Source: Rickettsiales bacterium
GTDB taxonomy: Bacteria > Pseudomonadota > Alphaproteobacteria > Rickettsiales > Rickettsiaceae
Direction of reading: 5' to 3'
Assembly: GCA_003963235.1 (NCBI GenBank)
Contig: RXKF01000042.1
Location: 1-36,013 of the forward strand
Length of the DNA: 36,013 bases
Of the stretch, positions 8,308-16,956 are shown one piece after another. The notes beneath the pieces are model-generated. The model was not told the origin of the DNA, did not search any database, and worked only from the letters and a program-made list of their open reading frames with translations. Every line of letters starts with the position of its first letter. Within the stretch, counting starts at the first letter, position 1. The position numbers and the translations under genes were made by a program.

Positions 8308-8683
8308 AAATAATACTATTTTTTACCAAGTCACTGTTATTGGAATCATCATCTTTTTCAAGGATATAATATATAATACTTACACCAATTAATATTAACA
8401 TACAAATAAAAGCGACCATATATTTTTTTAATGAATTAACTAATTTTACATCAACATTTAATTTTACACCATTATTGATAATGTCAGCCTGCTTTGGCAT
8501 TTCTAAACCAAGAAACTCATAATATATTTTTGAATATCCTTTAACATATATATCTCCAGGGAGATTATCGAAATTTTCTTCTTCTAAACTAATAATATAT
8601 TGTTTTCTGATTTTTAAGATTTCTGATACCTCCTCTATAGTATAGCCATTTTTTTCTCTGGTCTCTTTTAATATTGAAGTCAT
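8264..8683 (-). CDS. Short RodZ-like protein: HTH domain plus one membrane span
   Basis: Residues 4-65 form a RodZ-type helix-turn-helix (LKETREKNGYTIEEVSEILK, then YIISLEEENFDNLPGDIYVKGY), the domain that in RodZ binds MreB rather than DNA. A single hydrophobic span lies at about 87-107, giving a cytoplasmic N terminus. Only about 30 acidic, Asn-rich residues follow the span, so the periplasmic domain of full-length RodZ is missing. At 139 residues it is less than half the length of E. coli RodZ. The start ATG overlaps the stop of the glutamate dehydrogenase gene in an ATGA arrangement. It may link MreB (18111-19154) to the membrane; a simple membrane-bound transcription factor is the alternative. 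Confidence 0.78.
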   Translation of the reverse strand: MTSILKETREKNGYTIEEVSEILKIRKQYIISLEEENFDNLPGDIYVKGYSKIYYEFLGLEMPKQADIINNGVKLNVDVKLVNSLKKYMVAFICMLILIGVSIIYYILEKDDDSNNSDLVKNSIIYDDENNETTFDQSY

Positions 8684-11600
8684 TCATTCACCTTTAATTT
8701 TCTTAAAAATAGCTCTAGTTTTTTTTTCGCTAATATTATCATGTTTAAATCCATTATTTCTTGGGTTTTTATTTCTTCAATAAAATCAGTATAAATATGT
8801 GCATCATTTTTATGCTCTTCTAGCCAAGATTTTAAATTAATATTTTTAGAATTTGAATTTACAATAATACTTACTAACCTTCTTTGTTTATCATAAAAAT
8901 CATCTTTTAGCGACTGAATGGATAATCTATTCCAATATGAGTCATTAATTTGTGCCTCACATGAATATCTCAGCCAATCTATACTTAATAAATTTCCACA
9001 TTCAAAATATAAGTTAGCGATATCTTTATTGGATGTATTAGTATTTTTGGCAACATAAATAATATCAAATGTTGATACTAAAACTTCAAGAGTTGCTATA
9101 TCTTCTGACAGTTTTAAATCAACTCCATTATTAACGTAATGTTCAATCCGGTTGAAAAACCGTGTTTTAATATCTCCTACTAATAATTTACTGATAATTT
9201 TAGTTAAGTCTTTTGTTTGCTTAATATATTCATCAATCGTTTGATTAATATTAATTGGTGAATTTAAATTTCTTACAAACCAACTAATACCTCTACGCAT
9301 AATTTTGCCTAAATCTGAAAACATTTCAACTTTAGTATTCGTAGGAACAGAATTGCCTAACTTAGCAATCTCTTGCCATAAGTTTTGCAGGTTAAATATA
9401 TTAGTTACAACTTCATATGCGCGCGCTAGATCACAAGCATGCCCACCTGTTTCTATTAATATTGAGCTAATCACTGGACCACTCAATTGATTGACTAATT
9501 TATTAGCAATAACAGTTCTAATTATTTCATTTTTTAGCGGATGATTTTCTATTTCTTCTTTAAACTTTTCCCGCATCATATCTGGAAAATATTCAAATAA
9601 ATCATTTTTGTAATATTCGTCCTCTGTTAAATTAGACTGCGTTAAATTAAAGTCAAGTGACATTTTGCTATATGACAATAATATTGCAAGTTCAGGACGT
9701 GTCATCCCTTCGCGCGCGATAAGTCTTCGTGATAGTTCCGATTTATTAGGCAAAAACTCAACTTCACTATTTAAAAGATTCTGCTTTTCAAGCTCTTTTA
9801 TTAACTGACTAAAAGATTCAATGTTTATAAAAGGAGAAAGAGTTGAAATCGTCAGTGCTAAATTCTGATTATAATTATCAGTGAGCACTAATTTTTCAAC
9901 CTGTTCAGTCATTTTGTTTAGTAAATCATTACGTTCATTCAATGTGATTTTTCCATTAGCGACTGCAATATTCAATGCTATTTTAATATTAACCTCGTGA
10001 TCAGAACAATCCACACCAGCTGAATTATCAATGAAATCTGTATTTAAAGCGCCACCCTTTAGAGCATATTGAACACGTCCCAATTGAGACATACCAACAT
10101 TTCCACCTTCGGAAATAACTTTTGCTCTAACTTCACTACCATTTACACGCACATTATCATTAGCTTTATCGCCAATATCAATATTATTCTCGTTTGATGA
10201 TTTAATATAAGTTCCAATGCCACCATTCCAAAGCAAGTCGACATTTGCCTTTAAAATATATTTGATCAGTTCATCAGGAGTTATTTGGTCCTTATTAATT
10301 TCAAATAATTGTTTTACTTCTGGAGAAATATTTACTATCTTTGCTGATCTTTCATAAACAGCACCACCAGTTGAAATTAGGTCCTTATTATAGTCAGCCC
10401 ATGAGCTTCTTGGCAGTTTAAATAATCGTTCTCTTTCATTGAAGCTTCTAATATAATCAGGAGTTGGGTCAATAAAAATATGTTGATGATTAAAAGCAGC
10501 AATCAATTTTATATATTTTGACATCAACATGCCATTGCCAAATACATCACCCGACATATCACCAATGCCAACAACTGTAAAAGGTTGTGATTGAATATCA
10601 ACGTTCATGTCCAAGAAATGCGATTGAGCTGAAATCCAAGCCCCTTTTGCTGTAATACCCATTTTTTTATGGTCATAGCCAGCAGAACCTCCAGAAGCAA
10701 AAGCATCCCCAAGCCAAAAATTATATTCTGCAGAAATTTGATTGGCATAATCTGAAAATGTAGCAGTGCCCTTGTCGGCAGCAACTACCAAATAAGGTGC
10801 CTCCTCATCATAAATAACTACGTCTTTAGGTCTAATTACAATACCATTTACAATATTATCAGTAACATCTAAAAGACCACGCAAGAAATCTTGATAACAG
10901 CCGATCACATTTTTCAGATATTGATTTCGATCTTGGTCACCCTGATCAAATTTTATAAAAAATGCTCCCTTAGAACCAACTGGTACGATTACTGCATTTT
11001 TAGTCATCTGAGCTTTCATCAGCCCCAATACTTCTGTGCGGTAATCCTCACCTCGATCAGACCAGCGCAGGCCTCCCCTTGCCACCTTACCACCCGTTAG
11101 ATATATTCCTTCAAAATCATTTGAGTAAACAAATATTTCAGCATAAGGAACAGGCAAAAGTAAGTCAGGTACCTTTGCCGATAAGAATTTAAATGAAAGA
11201 TATTTTTTAACTTCGTTTTTGTTATCGAGTTGATAAAAATTTGTTCTAACTATGGCCTTTACAGTTAAAAGCATATTATTTAGAACTTTATCTTCTGTGC
11301 TGCTATCGACTTGCTCAAGATATATTTCTAGTTGTTTAGTTAAAACTTGCGCATTTTCTTGCGAATAATTCTGAGGGCAAAATAATGACTCAAATAAATT
11401 AATTAATTTTTCAGTAAATTGATAATGTTTTACCAGAACTTGTTGAACATAACCTTTGCCGTACGAAAAACCAGTTTGATGCAAATATCGAGTTAATGAT
11501 TTTAATAATTTTACTTTAAGCCAATCAAAACCCGCAAGAGTAATGAGTTTACTTAAAGAGTCACTAGCAAAATCACCAACAAAAATTTTCTCCAGAGCAT

Positions 11601-13485
11601 ATTCAATATTTCGCTTTAAACTCTCGTACGGAATTTCAATTTTAATTGGACTTTCTAATTTGAATTCATATATCCAGCTTTTCTTAAATATAGCTGATTC
11701 CATAATTAAAAAACTTTGCTCATCAACTGCAACAAAACCTAAATTTTCAATCGATGGCAGAGTATCAGATAAAGTTAAACTAATTTCTGGACTATATATT
11801 TTTAGAAAAAATTCATTATCAACGCCGTGAATTAAATTAAATACTGGTAAATTTTGTTTTGTAGCAATTTCTAAATTATTAATATCCTCAAAAGCAGTAT
11901 TTGCATCAAATTTATGCCTATATTCAATTAAAAATGAACTCTCGACCTCTTTATGAATAAGACCACCTTCATATTCTCCCAGTTCTTCACTTAATTTATG
12001 TAATAATCCATCTGACCAATTAGTTGTCATTTTTATAAAATCTTGCTCCATATCTTTATGCGAAAATTCAAGCATTTTTGCATCTGTAATTGATATTGTA
12101 GCAAAATAATGAGAAAAATCTTGGGCAACAACTGTGATGTTGTCAGAAATTATATGATTACCAAATTTTTCAGTTAAATAATGACTAATTTCATTATATA
12201 CCTCAGGTGTTAGCCTTTCTCTTGGCATAAACACAACTAGGTTAATGAAAGAATTTGACCAATCTTGCTGAATAAATAATTTTAACTTATGACTATTCAT
12301 GCTGGAAAGCATGTGAATACACATACAATATAAATCTTTTTCATCTATTTGAATCAAAATGTCTCGTGGCAATGATTCAATAATATTTTTAATTTTCTTT
12401 GCATTGTAGCCGTTGATTGGGAAATTTGACTCTAAAAGAACGTAATTTACTTTATTTCTCAAAATTGGAATATTATTTATCGACTGAAAATATATTGCAG
12501 TTCCATAAAGTCCTAAAATTACAGTGCCTTTTCTATAAACACCATCATGATCTAATTGCTTAATCAGTATATAATCTAGTAAAGCATTTCTGTGAACTGG
12601 TGATAATTTATTAATTTTCCCAAGCATTACCAATTTATCGGAATAATAATCACTTTTAGAAAATTTAATAATAGTGGAAAGCTCAGCAATGTTATCCTGC
12701 CAAATTTCTTTGACACCTTCTTGATGAATAATTTGTCCAGTTATGAGATCAAACTCGATTGCACCAAGAAAAGTAAAATTGTCTTTTTGTAGCCAATTCA
12801 AGTAATCAAGTGTTTCTTCAGCTGCTAAATGATTTTCTTCGTAAAGATTCTTGTGCTGTACAATATCGGTGGAAATAAGAATAATTTTACTAAGAAGAGT
12901 GTGCCATGAACTATAAGTATAATTGACTAAATCAATTATATTGTTAATCTCATTTTTGAACTTCTCAATTACTTGATCATCAAATGAACCGAGAACCTTG
13001 ATATAAATTAATACTTCATCAGTACCATCATTATTAGGTTTTTCATAAATATTAACTAAATTACCTTCATTATCTCGAGTACAATTAATTACTGGATGAA
13101 AAATAAAAATTGTTTGCAAAGCTAGTTTAGCGATTAAACTATTAATTGAATCGATTATAAATGGTCTATTTTCTGTGGTAATAAAAATTGTTATTGCATC
13201 ATTATTTTTAAAATTCCTAGTTAATATTTCAATTTTTCGCTGTGTTAGTTTTTTAAATTTAAAAAAATCGAAAGCCTCAGCAGCAAAATCAACAAATAAT
13301 TTAATTTTATCGGCAGATCGATAATCAACAGGTATGTAAGTTAGAAATCTTTTAATAAAATTTGTATACAAAGTACCTTTACTGTCAGCATTAACCAGCT
13401 GAAGTATTTCAAAGTTAAAATCATTAATTTCGCAATTCAACTTACTTAAAGCAAGTGAATTTTTATGTTGTAAATTTTGATTCAT
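8680..13485 (-). CDS. gdhB: NAD-specific glutamate dehydrogenase, large (180-kDa) class
   Basis: This enzyme oxidises glutamate to 2-oxoglutarate and ammonium with NAD+, feeding host-derived glutamate into the TCA cycle. The 1601-residue length matches the large bacterial class. The first 700 residues or so are the long N-terminal regulatory region. The catalytic core carries GGLRWSDRGEDYRTEVLGL near residue 800, VPVGSKGAFF near 835, and the dinucleotide-binding segment GDMSGDVFGNGML near 980. A helical C-terminal region completes it. No frameshift is visible over 4.8 kb. It is the first gene of a four-gene overlapping cassette with RodZ-like, ZauP-like and zapA genes. In Caulobacter the orthologous class (GdhZ) also acts on FtsZ, which makes this context notable. 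Its promoter at 13534-13562 overlaps that of mnmE. Confidence 0.96.
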   Translation of the reverse strand: MNQNLQHKNSLALSKLNCEINDFNFEILQLVNADSKGTLYTNFIKRFLTYIPVDYRSADKIKLFVDFAAEAFDFFKFKKLTQRKIEILTRNFKNNDAITIFITTENRPFIIDSINSLIAKLALQTIFIFHPVINCTRDNEGNLVNIYEKPNNDGTDEVLIYIKVLGSFDDQVIEKFKNEINNIIDLVNYTYSSWHTLLSKIILISTDIVQHKNLYEENHLAAEETLDYLNWLQKDNFTFLGAIEFDLITGQIIHQEGVKEIWQDNIAELSTIIKFSKSDYYSDKLVMLGKINKLSPVHRNALLDYILIKQLDHDGVYRKGTVILGLYGTAIYFQSINNIPILRNKVNYVLLESNFPINGYNAKKIKNIIESLPRDILIQIDEKDLYCMCIHMLSSMNSHKLKLFIQQDWSNSFINLVVFMPRERLTPEVYNEISHYLTEKFGNHIISDNITVVAQDFSHYFATISITDAKMLEFSHKDMEQDFIKMTTNWSDGLLHKLSEELGEYEGGLIHKEVESSFLIEYRHKFDANTAFEDINNLEIATKQNLPVFNLIHGVDNEFFLKIYSPEISLTLSDTLPSIENLGFVAVDEQSFLIMESAIFKKSWIYEFKLESPIKIEIPYESLKRNIEYALEKIFVGDFASDSLSKLITLAGFDWLKVKLLKSLTRYLHQTGFSYGKGYVQQVLVKHYQFTEKLINLFESLFCPQNYSQENAQVLTKQLEIYLEQVDSSTEDKVLNNMLLTVKAIVRTNFYQLDNKNEVKKYLSFKFLSAKVPDLLLPVPYAEIFVYSNDFEGIYLTGGKVARGGLRWSDRGEDYRTEVLGLMKAQMTKNAVIVPVGSKGAFFIKFDQGDQDRNQYLKNVIGCYQDFLRGLLDVTDNIVNGIVIRPKDVVIYDEEAPYLVVAADKGTATFSDYANQISAEYNFWLGDAFASGGSAGYDHKKMGITAKGAWISAQSHFLDMNVDIQSQPFTVVGIGDMSGDVFGNGMLMSKYIKLIAAFNHQHIFIDPTPDYIRSFNERERLFKLPRSSWADYNKDLISTGGAVYERSAKIVNISPEVKQLFEINKDQITPDELIKYILKANVDLLWNGGIGTYIKSSNENNIDIGDKANDNVRVNGSEVRAKVISEGGNVGMSQLGRVQYALKGGALNTDFIDNSAGVDCSDHEVNIKIALNIAVANGKITLNERNDLLNKMTEQVEKLVLTDNYNQNLALTISTLSPFINIESFSQLIKELEKQNLLNSEVEFLPNKSELSRRLIAREGMTRPELAILLSYSKMSLDFNLTQSNLTEDEYYKNDLFEYFPDMMREKFKEEIENHPLKNEIIRTVIANKLVNQLSGPVISSILIETGGHACDLARAYEVVTNIFNLQNLWQEIAKLGNSVPTNTKVEMFSDLGKIMRRGISWFVRNLNSPININQTIDEYIKQTKDLTKIISKLLVGDIKTRFFNRIEHYVNNGVDLKLSEDIATLEVLVSTFDIIYVAKNTNTSNKDIANLYFECGNLLSIDWLRYSCEAQINDSYWNRLSIQSLKDDFYDKQRRLVSIIVNSNSKNINLKSWLEEHKNDAHIYTDFIEEIKTQEIMDLNMIILAKKKLELFLRKLKVNE

Positions 13486-13509
13486 TTATTAATTATCCCA
13501 ATTATGACT

Positions 13510-13538
13510 TTGTATAAATTACAAATTAACAGTATAAT
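13510..13538 (+). promoter_or_regulatory. Candidate mnmE promoter
   Basis: TTGTAT (13510-13515), a 17-base spacer and a perfect TATAAT (13533-13538) lie about 43 bases before the mnmE ATG. The -35 region and spacer contain a palindrome (TTTGTA/TACAAA, 13509-13525) that could bind a regulator. Confidence 0.6.
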
Positions 13539-13562
13539 ATAAGAAATATAATTTTCTTTCAA
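13534..13562 (-). promoter_or_regulatory. Candidate glutamate dehydrogenase operon promoter
   Basis: On the minus strand TTGAAA (13557-13562) and TATTAT (13534-13539) are 17 bases apart, about 45 bases before the start codon. Its -10 hexamer overlaps the plus-strand -10 of mnmE by five of six bases. Confidence 0.55.
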
Positions 13563-13581
13563 TAGTTTCTAGGTATATTTA

Positions 13582-14928
13582 ATGAATACTATTTTTGCTC
13601 AGTGTTCAGCTTATGGTAAAGCTGGGGTATCAGTTTTTAGAATATCTGGTCCTAGTGCTCACCATGCTTTGCAGCAATTAATTGATATTGATATTAGTAA
13701 ATTATTGCCACGCACTCTTTATTATAAAAAAATATATAATAAAAAAAATAAATCTATTATTGATGAAGCTATGGTAGTTTTTTTTGAAAAAGGCTTTAGT
13801 TTCACAGGAGAAGAATCGGTTGAAATTTATACCCATGGTAGTTTAGCAGTGATTAAATTAATGAATGAAATTCTTATTTCGTTTGATGATTTACGCTTAG
13901 CTGAACCTGGTGAATTTGCTAGGCGCTCTTTTCTTAATGGTAAAATGGATTTAACTTCTGCAGAAGGGCTAGCTGATTTAATTGATGCAGAAACAGAAAT
14001 GCAGCATAAGCAAGCAATAAATCAATTAGGTGGATCGCTTTTAAAAATTTATGATAATTGGCGCAAGAATTTGCTTGAATTAATTGGCTTAATAGAAGCC
14101 TATATTGATTTTCCAGATGAAGACATCCCAATAAGTACTGTGAGCTTAGTAAATGATTTAGTGCAAAAATTGATTAATGAAATAAGAGTGCATTTAGATG
14201 ATGGTAATAGAGGTGAACGCCTTAGAAATGGCATTAAACTAGCGATCATAGGTAAACCAAATGTTGGGAAATCAAGCTTGCTCAACTATCTCATGAGGCG
14301 TGAAATTGCAATTGTGTCTGATATTGCAGGAACTACGAGAGATGTGATTGAAGGTCATTTGGATATTGGCGGTTTTCCCATAATTCTTCAAGATACAGCT
14401 GGTATCAGATCGCACACACAAGATTTAATCGAACAAGAAGGAATAAGTCGAGCATTTCGAGTTGCAAAAAATTCAGATATTAAGATCATAATATTAGATG
14501 CTTCAAAATGTGAATCGATAAAAGAAAATATTGAAGAATTCACTAATTTAATAGATGATAATACGATTATTCTGGCAAATAAAATTGATATGCTAAATCA
14601 AGTATTGAATACACAATTTGATCAATATCCCATAATTAATATATCCATAAAAAAAGAACATAATATGGATATATTAATGAATAAAATTGAAGAAATAGCC
14701 AAAAAAATTGCAAGCCCCACAGAATCGCCACAAATCACCAGAGCAAGGCATAGGGCGCAACTTGAAAAGGCGATGGAGTATTTATCAATGTTTTCTTTGC
14801 AGGAAGATTTGGTGCTGGCAGCGGAAGATTTACGCATGACAATGAGATCAATTAGTAACATTACTGGAAAAATAACTGTTGATGAAATTCTTGGTGAAAT
14901 ATTTAGCAATTTTTGCATTGGGAAATAA
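13582..14928 (+). CDS. mnmE: tRNA modification GTPase MnmE
   Basis: MnmE, with MnmG, installs the 5-carboxymethylaminomethyl group on U34 of several tRNAs. The 448-residue length is normal. The N-terminal folate-binding domain covers about 1-117 (MNTIFAQCSAYGKAGVSVFR), followed by the helical domain into which the GTPase is inserted. G motifs are GKPNVGKSS (224-232), the K-loop DIAGTTRD (247-254), DTAGI (271-275) and NKID near 335. The C terminus ends CIGK with the conserved Cys445. All expected motifs are present. It is followed directly by xerC, probably cotranscribed, and is divergent from the glutamate dehydrogenase cassette. Confidence 0.97.
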   Translation: MNTIFAQCSAYGKAGVSVFRISGPSAHHALQQLIDIDISKLLPRTLYYKKIYNKKNKSIIDEAMVVFFEKGFSFTGEESVEIYTHGSLAVIKLMNEILISFDDLRLAEPGEFARRSFLNGKMDLTSAEGLADLIDAETEMQHKQAINQLGGSLLKIYDNWRKNLLELIGLIEAYIDFPDEDIPISTVSLVNDLVQKLINEIRVHLDDGNRGERLRNGIKLAIIGKPNVGKSSLLNYLMRREIAIVSDIAGTTRDVIEGHLDIGGFPIILQDTAGIRSHTQDLIEQEGISRAFRVAKNSDIKIIILDASKCESIKENIEEFTNLIDDNTIILANKIDMLNQVLNTQFDQYPIINISIKKEHNMDILMNKIEEIAKKIASPTESPQITRARHRAQLEKAMEYLSMFSLQEDLVLAAEDLRMTMRSISNITGKITVDEILGEIFSNFCIGK

Positions 14929-14933
14929 TTGCG

Positions 14934-15860
14934 ATGTTAAAGTGTGATTCTTATTTACAAAATATTATTACTGAATGGCTTTTATATTTAACACAGCAAA
15001 AAAACTATGCAAAAAACACTATTGATTCATATAGAAATGATATATTTCATTTTGTTAATTTTATGCATAAATTTTATGAAAAAAATATAGATATTGAAAG
15101 CATAAAGTCAGTTGACATAAGATTAATGCGGAGTTGGTTATCTGATCGACACATTAATGACTATAACGCAAATTCGAATGCACGAGCTTTATCCAGTGTA
15201 AAAAGTTTTTACCGATATTTAGATAAAAAATATAATATAGTTTGTCATGCATTATTAATTATTCGAAGTCCTAAAAAATCTAAAATTTTACCAAAAGCTT
15301 TATCTCGGATTGAAGTAGACTCTGCTTTAGAAAACACTCAAATGCTTGGTGAAATTCCATGGATTCATATGCGAAATAAAGCGCTTCTTACTTTAATATA
15401 TGCTAGTGGTTTGAGAATTTCAGAAGCATTATCTATTACTAAAAAACATTTACAAAATCATGAATTCATTATCGTCAAAGGTAAAGGTAATAAAGAAAGA
15501 ATAATTCCATGGATAATTGAAGTGCGTATGTTAATCAAGCAATATATAGAACAACTCCCGTACATTATAGAAGATGACGAGCCAATATTTCGAGGGCTTA
15601 AAGGAGGAGTGTTGCAACGTCCTGTATTTAACAAAGAATTAGTTAATTTAAGAAGGGTGCTTGGGCTACCTGAATATTTGAGCTCACATGCATTTAGACA
15701 TAGTTTTGCTACTCATCTACTTGAAAATGGAGCTAACTTACGCTCAATTCAAGATTTGCTCGGACACCAAAGCCTGTCAACAACTCAAAGATATACAAAA
15801 ATTAATCAATCTTATCTTGAGGCAGTATATAATAAAGCTCATCCTGATTCAAAAAATTGA
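14934..15860 (+). CDS. xerC: Tyrosine recombinase XerC
   Basis: XerC partners XerD in resolving chromosome dimers at dif. From ATG 14934 the protein has 308 residues; an upstream in-frame TTG at 14913 would overlap mnmE and adds nothing recognisable, so ATG is preferred. The N-terminal SAM-like domain is about 5-105. Catalytic residues are Arg161 (ASGLRISE), a lysine in GKGNKER, His252 and Arg255 (SHAFRHSF), His278 (LLGHQS) and the nucleophile Tyr287 (TTQRYTK). The ending LEAVYNKAHP resembles the XerC tail. It starts five bases after the mnmE stop, so the two are likely cotranscribed. It could be mislabelled XerD, but the other Xer gene in this window fits XerD better. Confidence 0.92.
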   Translation: MLKCDSYLQNIITEWLLYLTQQKNYAKNTIDSYRNDIFHFVNFMHKFYEKNIDIESIKSVDIRLMRSWLSDRHINDYNANSNARALSSVKSFYRYLDKKYNIVCHALLIIRSPKKSKILPKALSRIEVDSALENTQMLGEIPWIHMRNKALLTLIYASGLRISEALSITKKHLQNHEFIIVKGKGNKERIIPWIIEVRMLIKQYIEQLPYIIEDDEPIFRGLKGGVLQRPVFNKELVNLRRVLGLPEYLSSHAFRHSFATHLLENGANLRSIQDLLGHQSLSTTQRYTKINQSYLEAVYNKAHPDSKN

Positions 15861-15876
15861 TTTTAATAAAATATTC

Positions 15877-15906
15877 TTGCGTTAAATTTCGCTTATAGGA
15901 TATATT
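15877..15906 (+). promoter_or_regulatory. Candidate dksA promoter with palindrome
   Basis: TTGCGT (15877-15882) and TATATT (15901-15906) are 18 bases apart. The 13-bp palindrome TACATTTAATGTA (15906-15918) lies across the predicted transcription start and could be an operator or a 5' hairpin. Confidence 0.5.
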
Positions 15907-15936
15907 ACATTTAATGTAGTATATATAGAGAAAATT

Positions 15937-16371
15937 ATGAATAAAATCATATTACCCGAAGGATACAAACCATCTGAGGATGAAGAGTACATGAACCCAA
16001 TGCAACTTGAATATTTCAAACAAAAATTGCAAAAATGGAGAGAAGAATTATTGCAAGAATCTAGAGACACTTTAATTCATTTAAGAGAAGAAAACTGGAA
16101 TGAGTCAGATTTAACTGATAGAGCAAGTGTTGAAACTGAAACAAGCATTGAACTTAGAACACGCGATCGCTATAGAAAATTAATCGATAAAATTGAAAAT
16201 ACCATTGCTCGCATTAATAGAGGTGATTATGGTTTTTGTGAAGATACTGGAGAAGAAATTGGCATCAGACGCTTAGAAGCTAGACCAGTTGCAACCTTAT
16301 GCATTGATGCTCAAATGCGTCATGAAAATTACGAAAAAAATCATATTGACGAAGATAAAATCACTTTTTAA
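15937..16371 (+). CDS. dksA: RNA polymerase-binding transcription factor DksA, two-cysteine type
   Basis: DksA enters the secondary channel of RNA polymerase and, with ppGpp, adjusts transcription initiation. The 144-residue product has the N-terminal coiled coil; its tip keeps the functional acidic motif Asp58-x-x-Asp61-x-Ala63. The C-terminal finger reads C101-E-D-T and C122-I-D-A, so only two of the four zinc cysteines remain. Alphaproteobacterial DksA proteins are known to lose finger cysteines, giving reduced zinc dependence. The segment TGEEIGIRRLEARPVATLC is otherwise well conserved. It lies downstream of xerC with its own candidate promoter. A TraR/DksA paralogue without DksA function is unlikely given length and the intact tip. 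Confidence 0.94.
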   Translation: MNKIILPEGYKPSEDEEYMNPMQLEYFKQKLQKWREELLQESRDTLIHLREENWNESDLTDRASVETETSIELRTRDRYRKLIDKIENTIARINRGDYGFCEDTGEEIGIRRLEARPVATLCIDAQMRHENYEKNHIDEDKITF

Positions 16372-16495
16372 GTTTGTGAGTGAAACACTGATTCAAAAGA
16401 GGTCTATTTAATTAAAATACTTAAAAAAGATAAGTTTGTTTGCTCAGATAAATAAATTAAAATATTATAAGTTATTGTATATGGAAGAAAATTAA

Positions 16496-16840
16496 ATGTC
16501 CTTGTTTGAAATATTAGTAATTTTAATTGTTAGTCTTTTGGTAATGAAATCAGAAGATATTCCTAAAATTATTAAAAAAATTCAGGAGTTCAAAAATTTT
16601 ATTACCAATACAAAACAGGAAATTTTATCTCATTTTGATCAGGGTGTGTTGACTAATAAAAATTCCAATAATGATTTACTCGAACATGAAATTGATCAAG
16701 TAAATTTTTATTTAGAAAAAATATCAAAGCTAGGTTCTGAATATAATGGAGATTATTCTTTAATTTCAATCAAAAATCATTACAGACAATTAATGAATAA
16801 AAAAATTGCTGAAGAAATAAAAAATTCAAAACAAGTTTAA
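16496..16840 (+). CDS. Small TatB-like membrane protein
   Basis: The 114-residue product has an N-terminal hydrophobic span (about 3-17), a short hinge with Ser-Glu-Asp-Ile-Pro, then an amphipathic Lys-rich helix (about 22-45) and a mostly charged, probably disordered tail. This is the TatA/TatB layout (span, hinge, amphipathic helix). However, the usual Gly-Pro hinge of TatA/B is replaced by Lys-Ser, so assignment to the twin-arginine export pathway is tentative. No tatC is in the window. Spacing of about 115 bases on each side suggests its own transcript or readthrough from dksA. It could be an unrelated single-span anchor protein restricted to Rickettsiales. Confidence 0.6.
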   Translation: MSLFEILVILIVSLLVMKSEDIPKIIKKIQEFKNFITNTKQEILSHFDQGVLTNKNSNNDLLEHEIDQVNFYLEKISKLGSEYNGDYSLISIKNHYRQLMNKKIAEEIKNSKQV

Positions 16841-16902
16841 TTTTCTCAAGATAACTAAATCACAATAAATCAGTAAAATTCTTGTTTATAAAAAATAATA
16901 TC

Positions 16903-16931
16903 TTGCAAATTACTTTAAAAAAATTAATAAT
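16903..16931 (+). promoter_or_regulatory. Candidate promoter of the lptG-mreBC block
   Basis: TTGCAA (16903-16908) and AATAAT (16926-16931) are 17 bases apart and 25 bases before the lptG ATG. A further TATAAT lies at about 16942-16947 without a good -35. Confidence 0.4.
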
Positions 16932-16956
16932 CAAAATATTAGTATAATAAAATTTA

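Noticed and set aside
14913-14933. TTG start extending xerC upstream
   Set aside because: Overlaps the mnmE end; the ATG at 14934 gives the normal XerC length and lies right after the mnmE stop.
15688-15885. Plus-strand frame inside the end of xerC
   Set aside because: Alternative frame of a conserved catalytic region.
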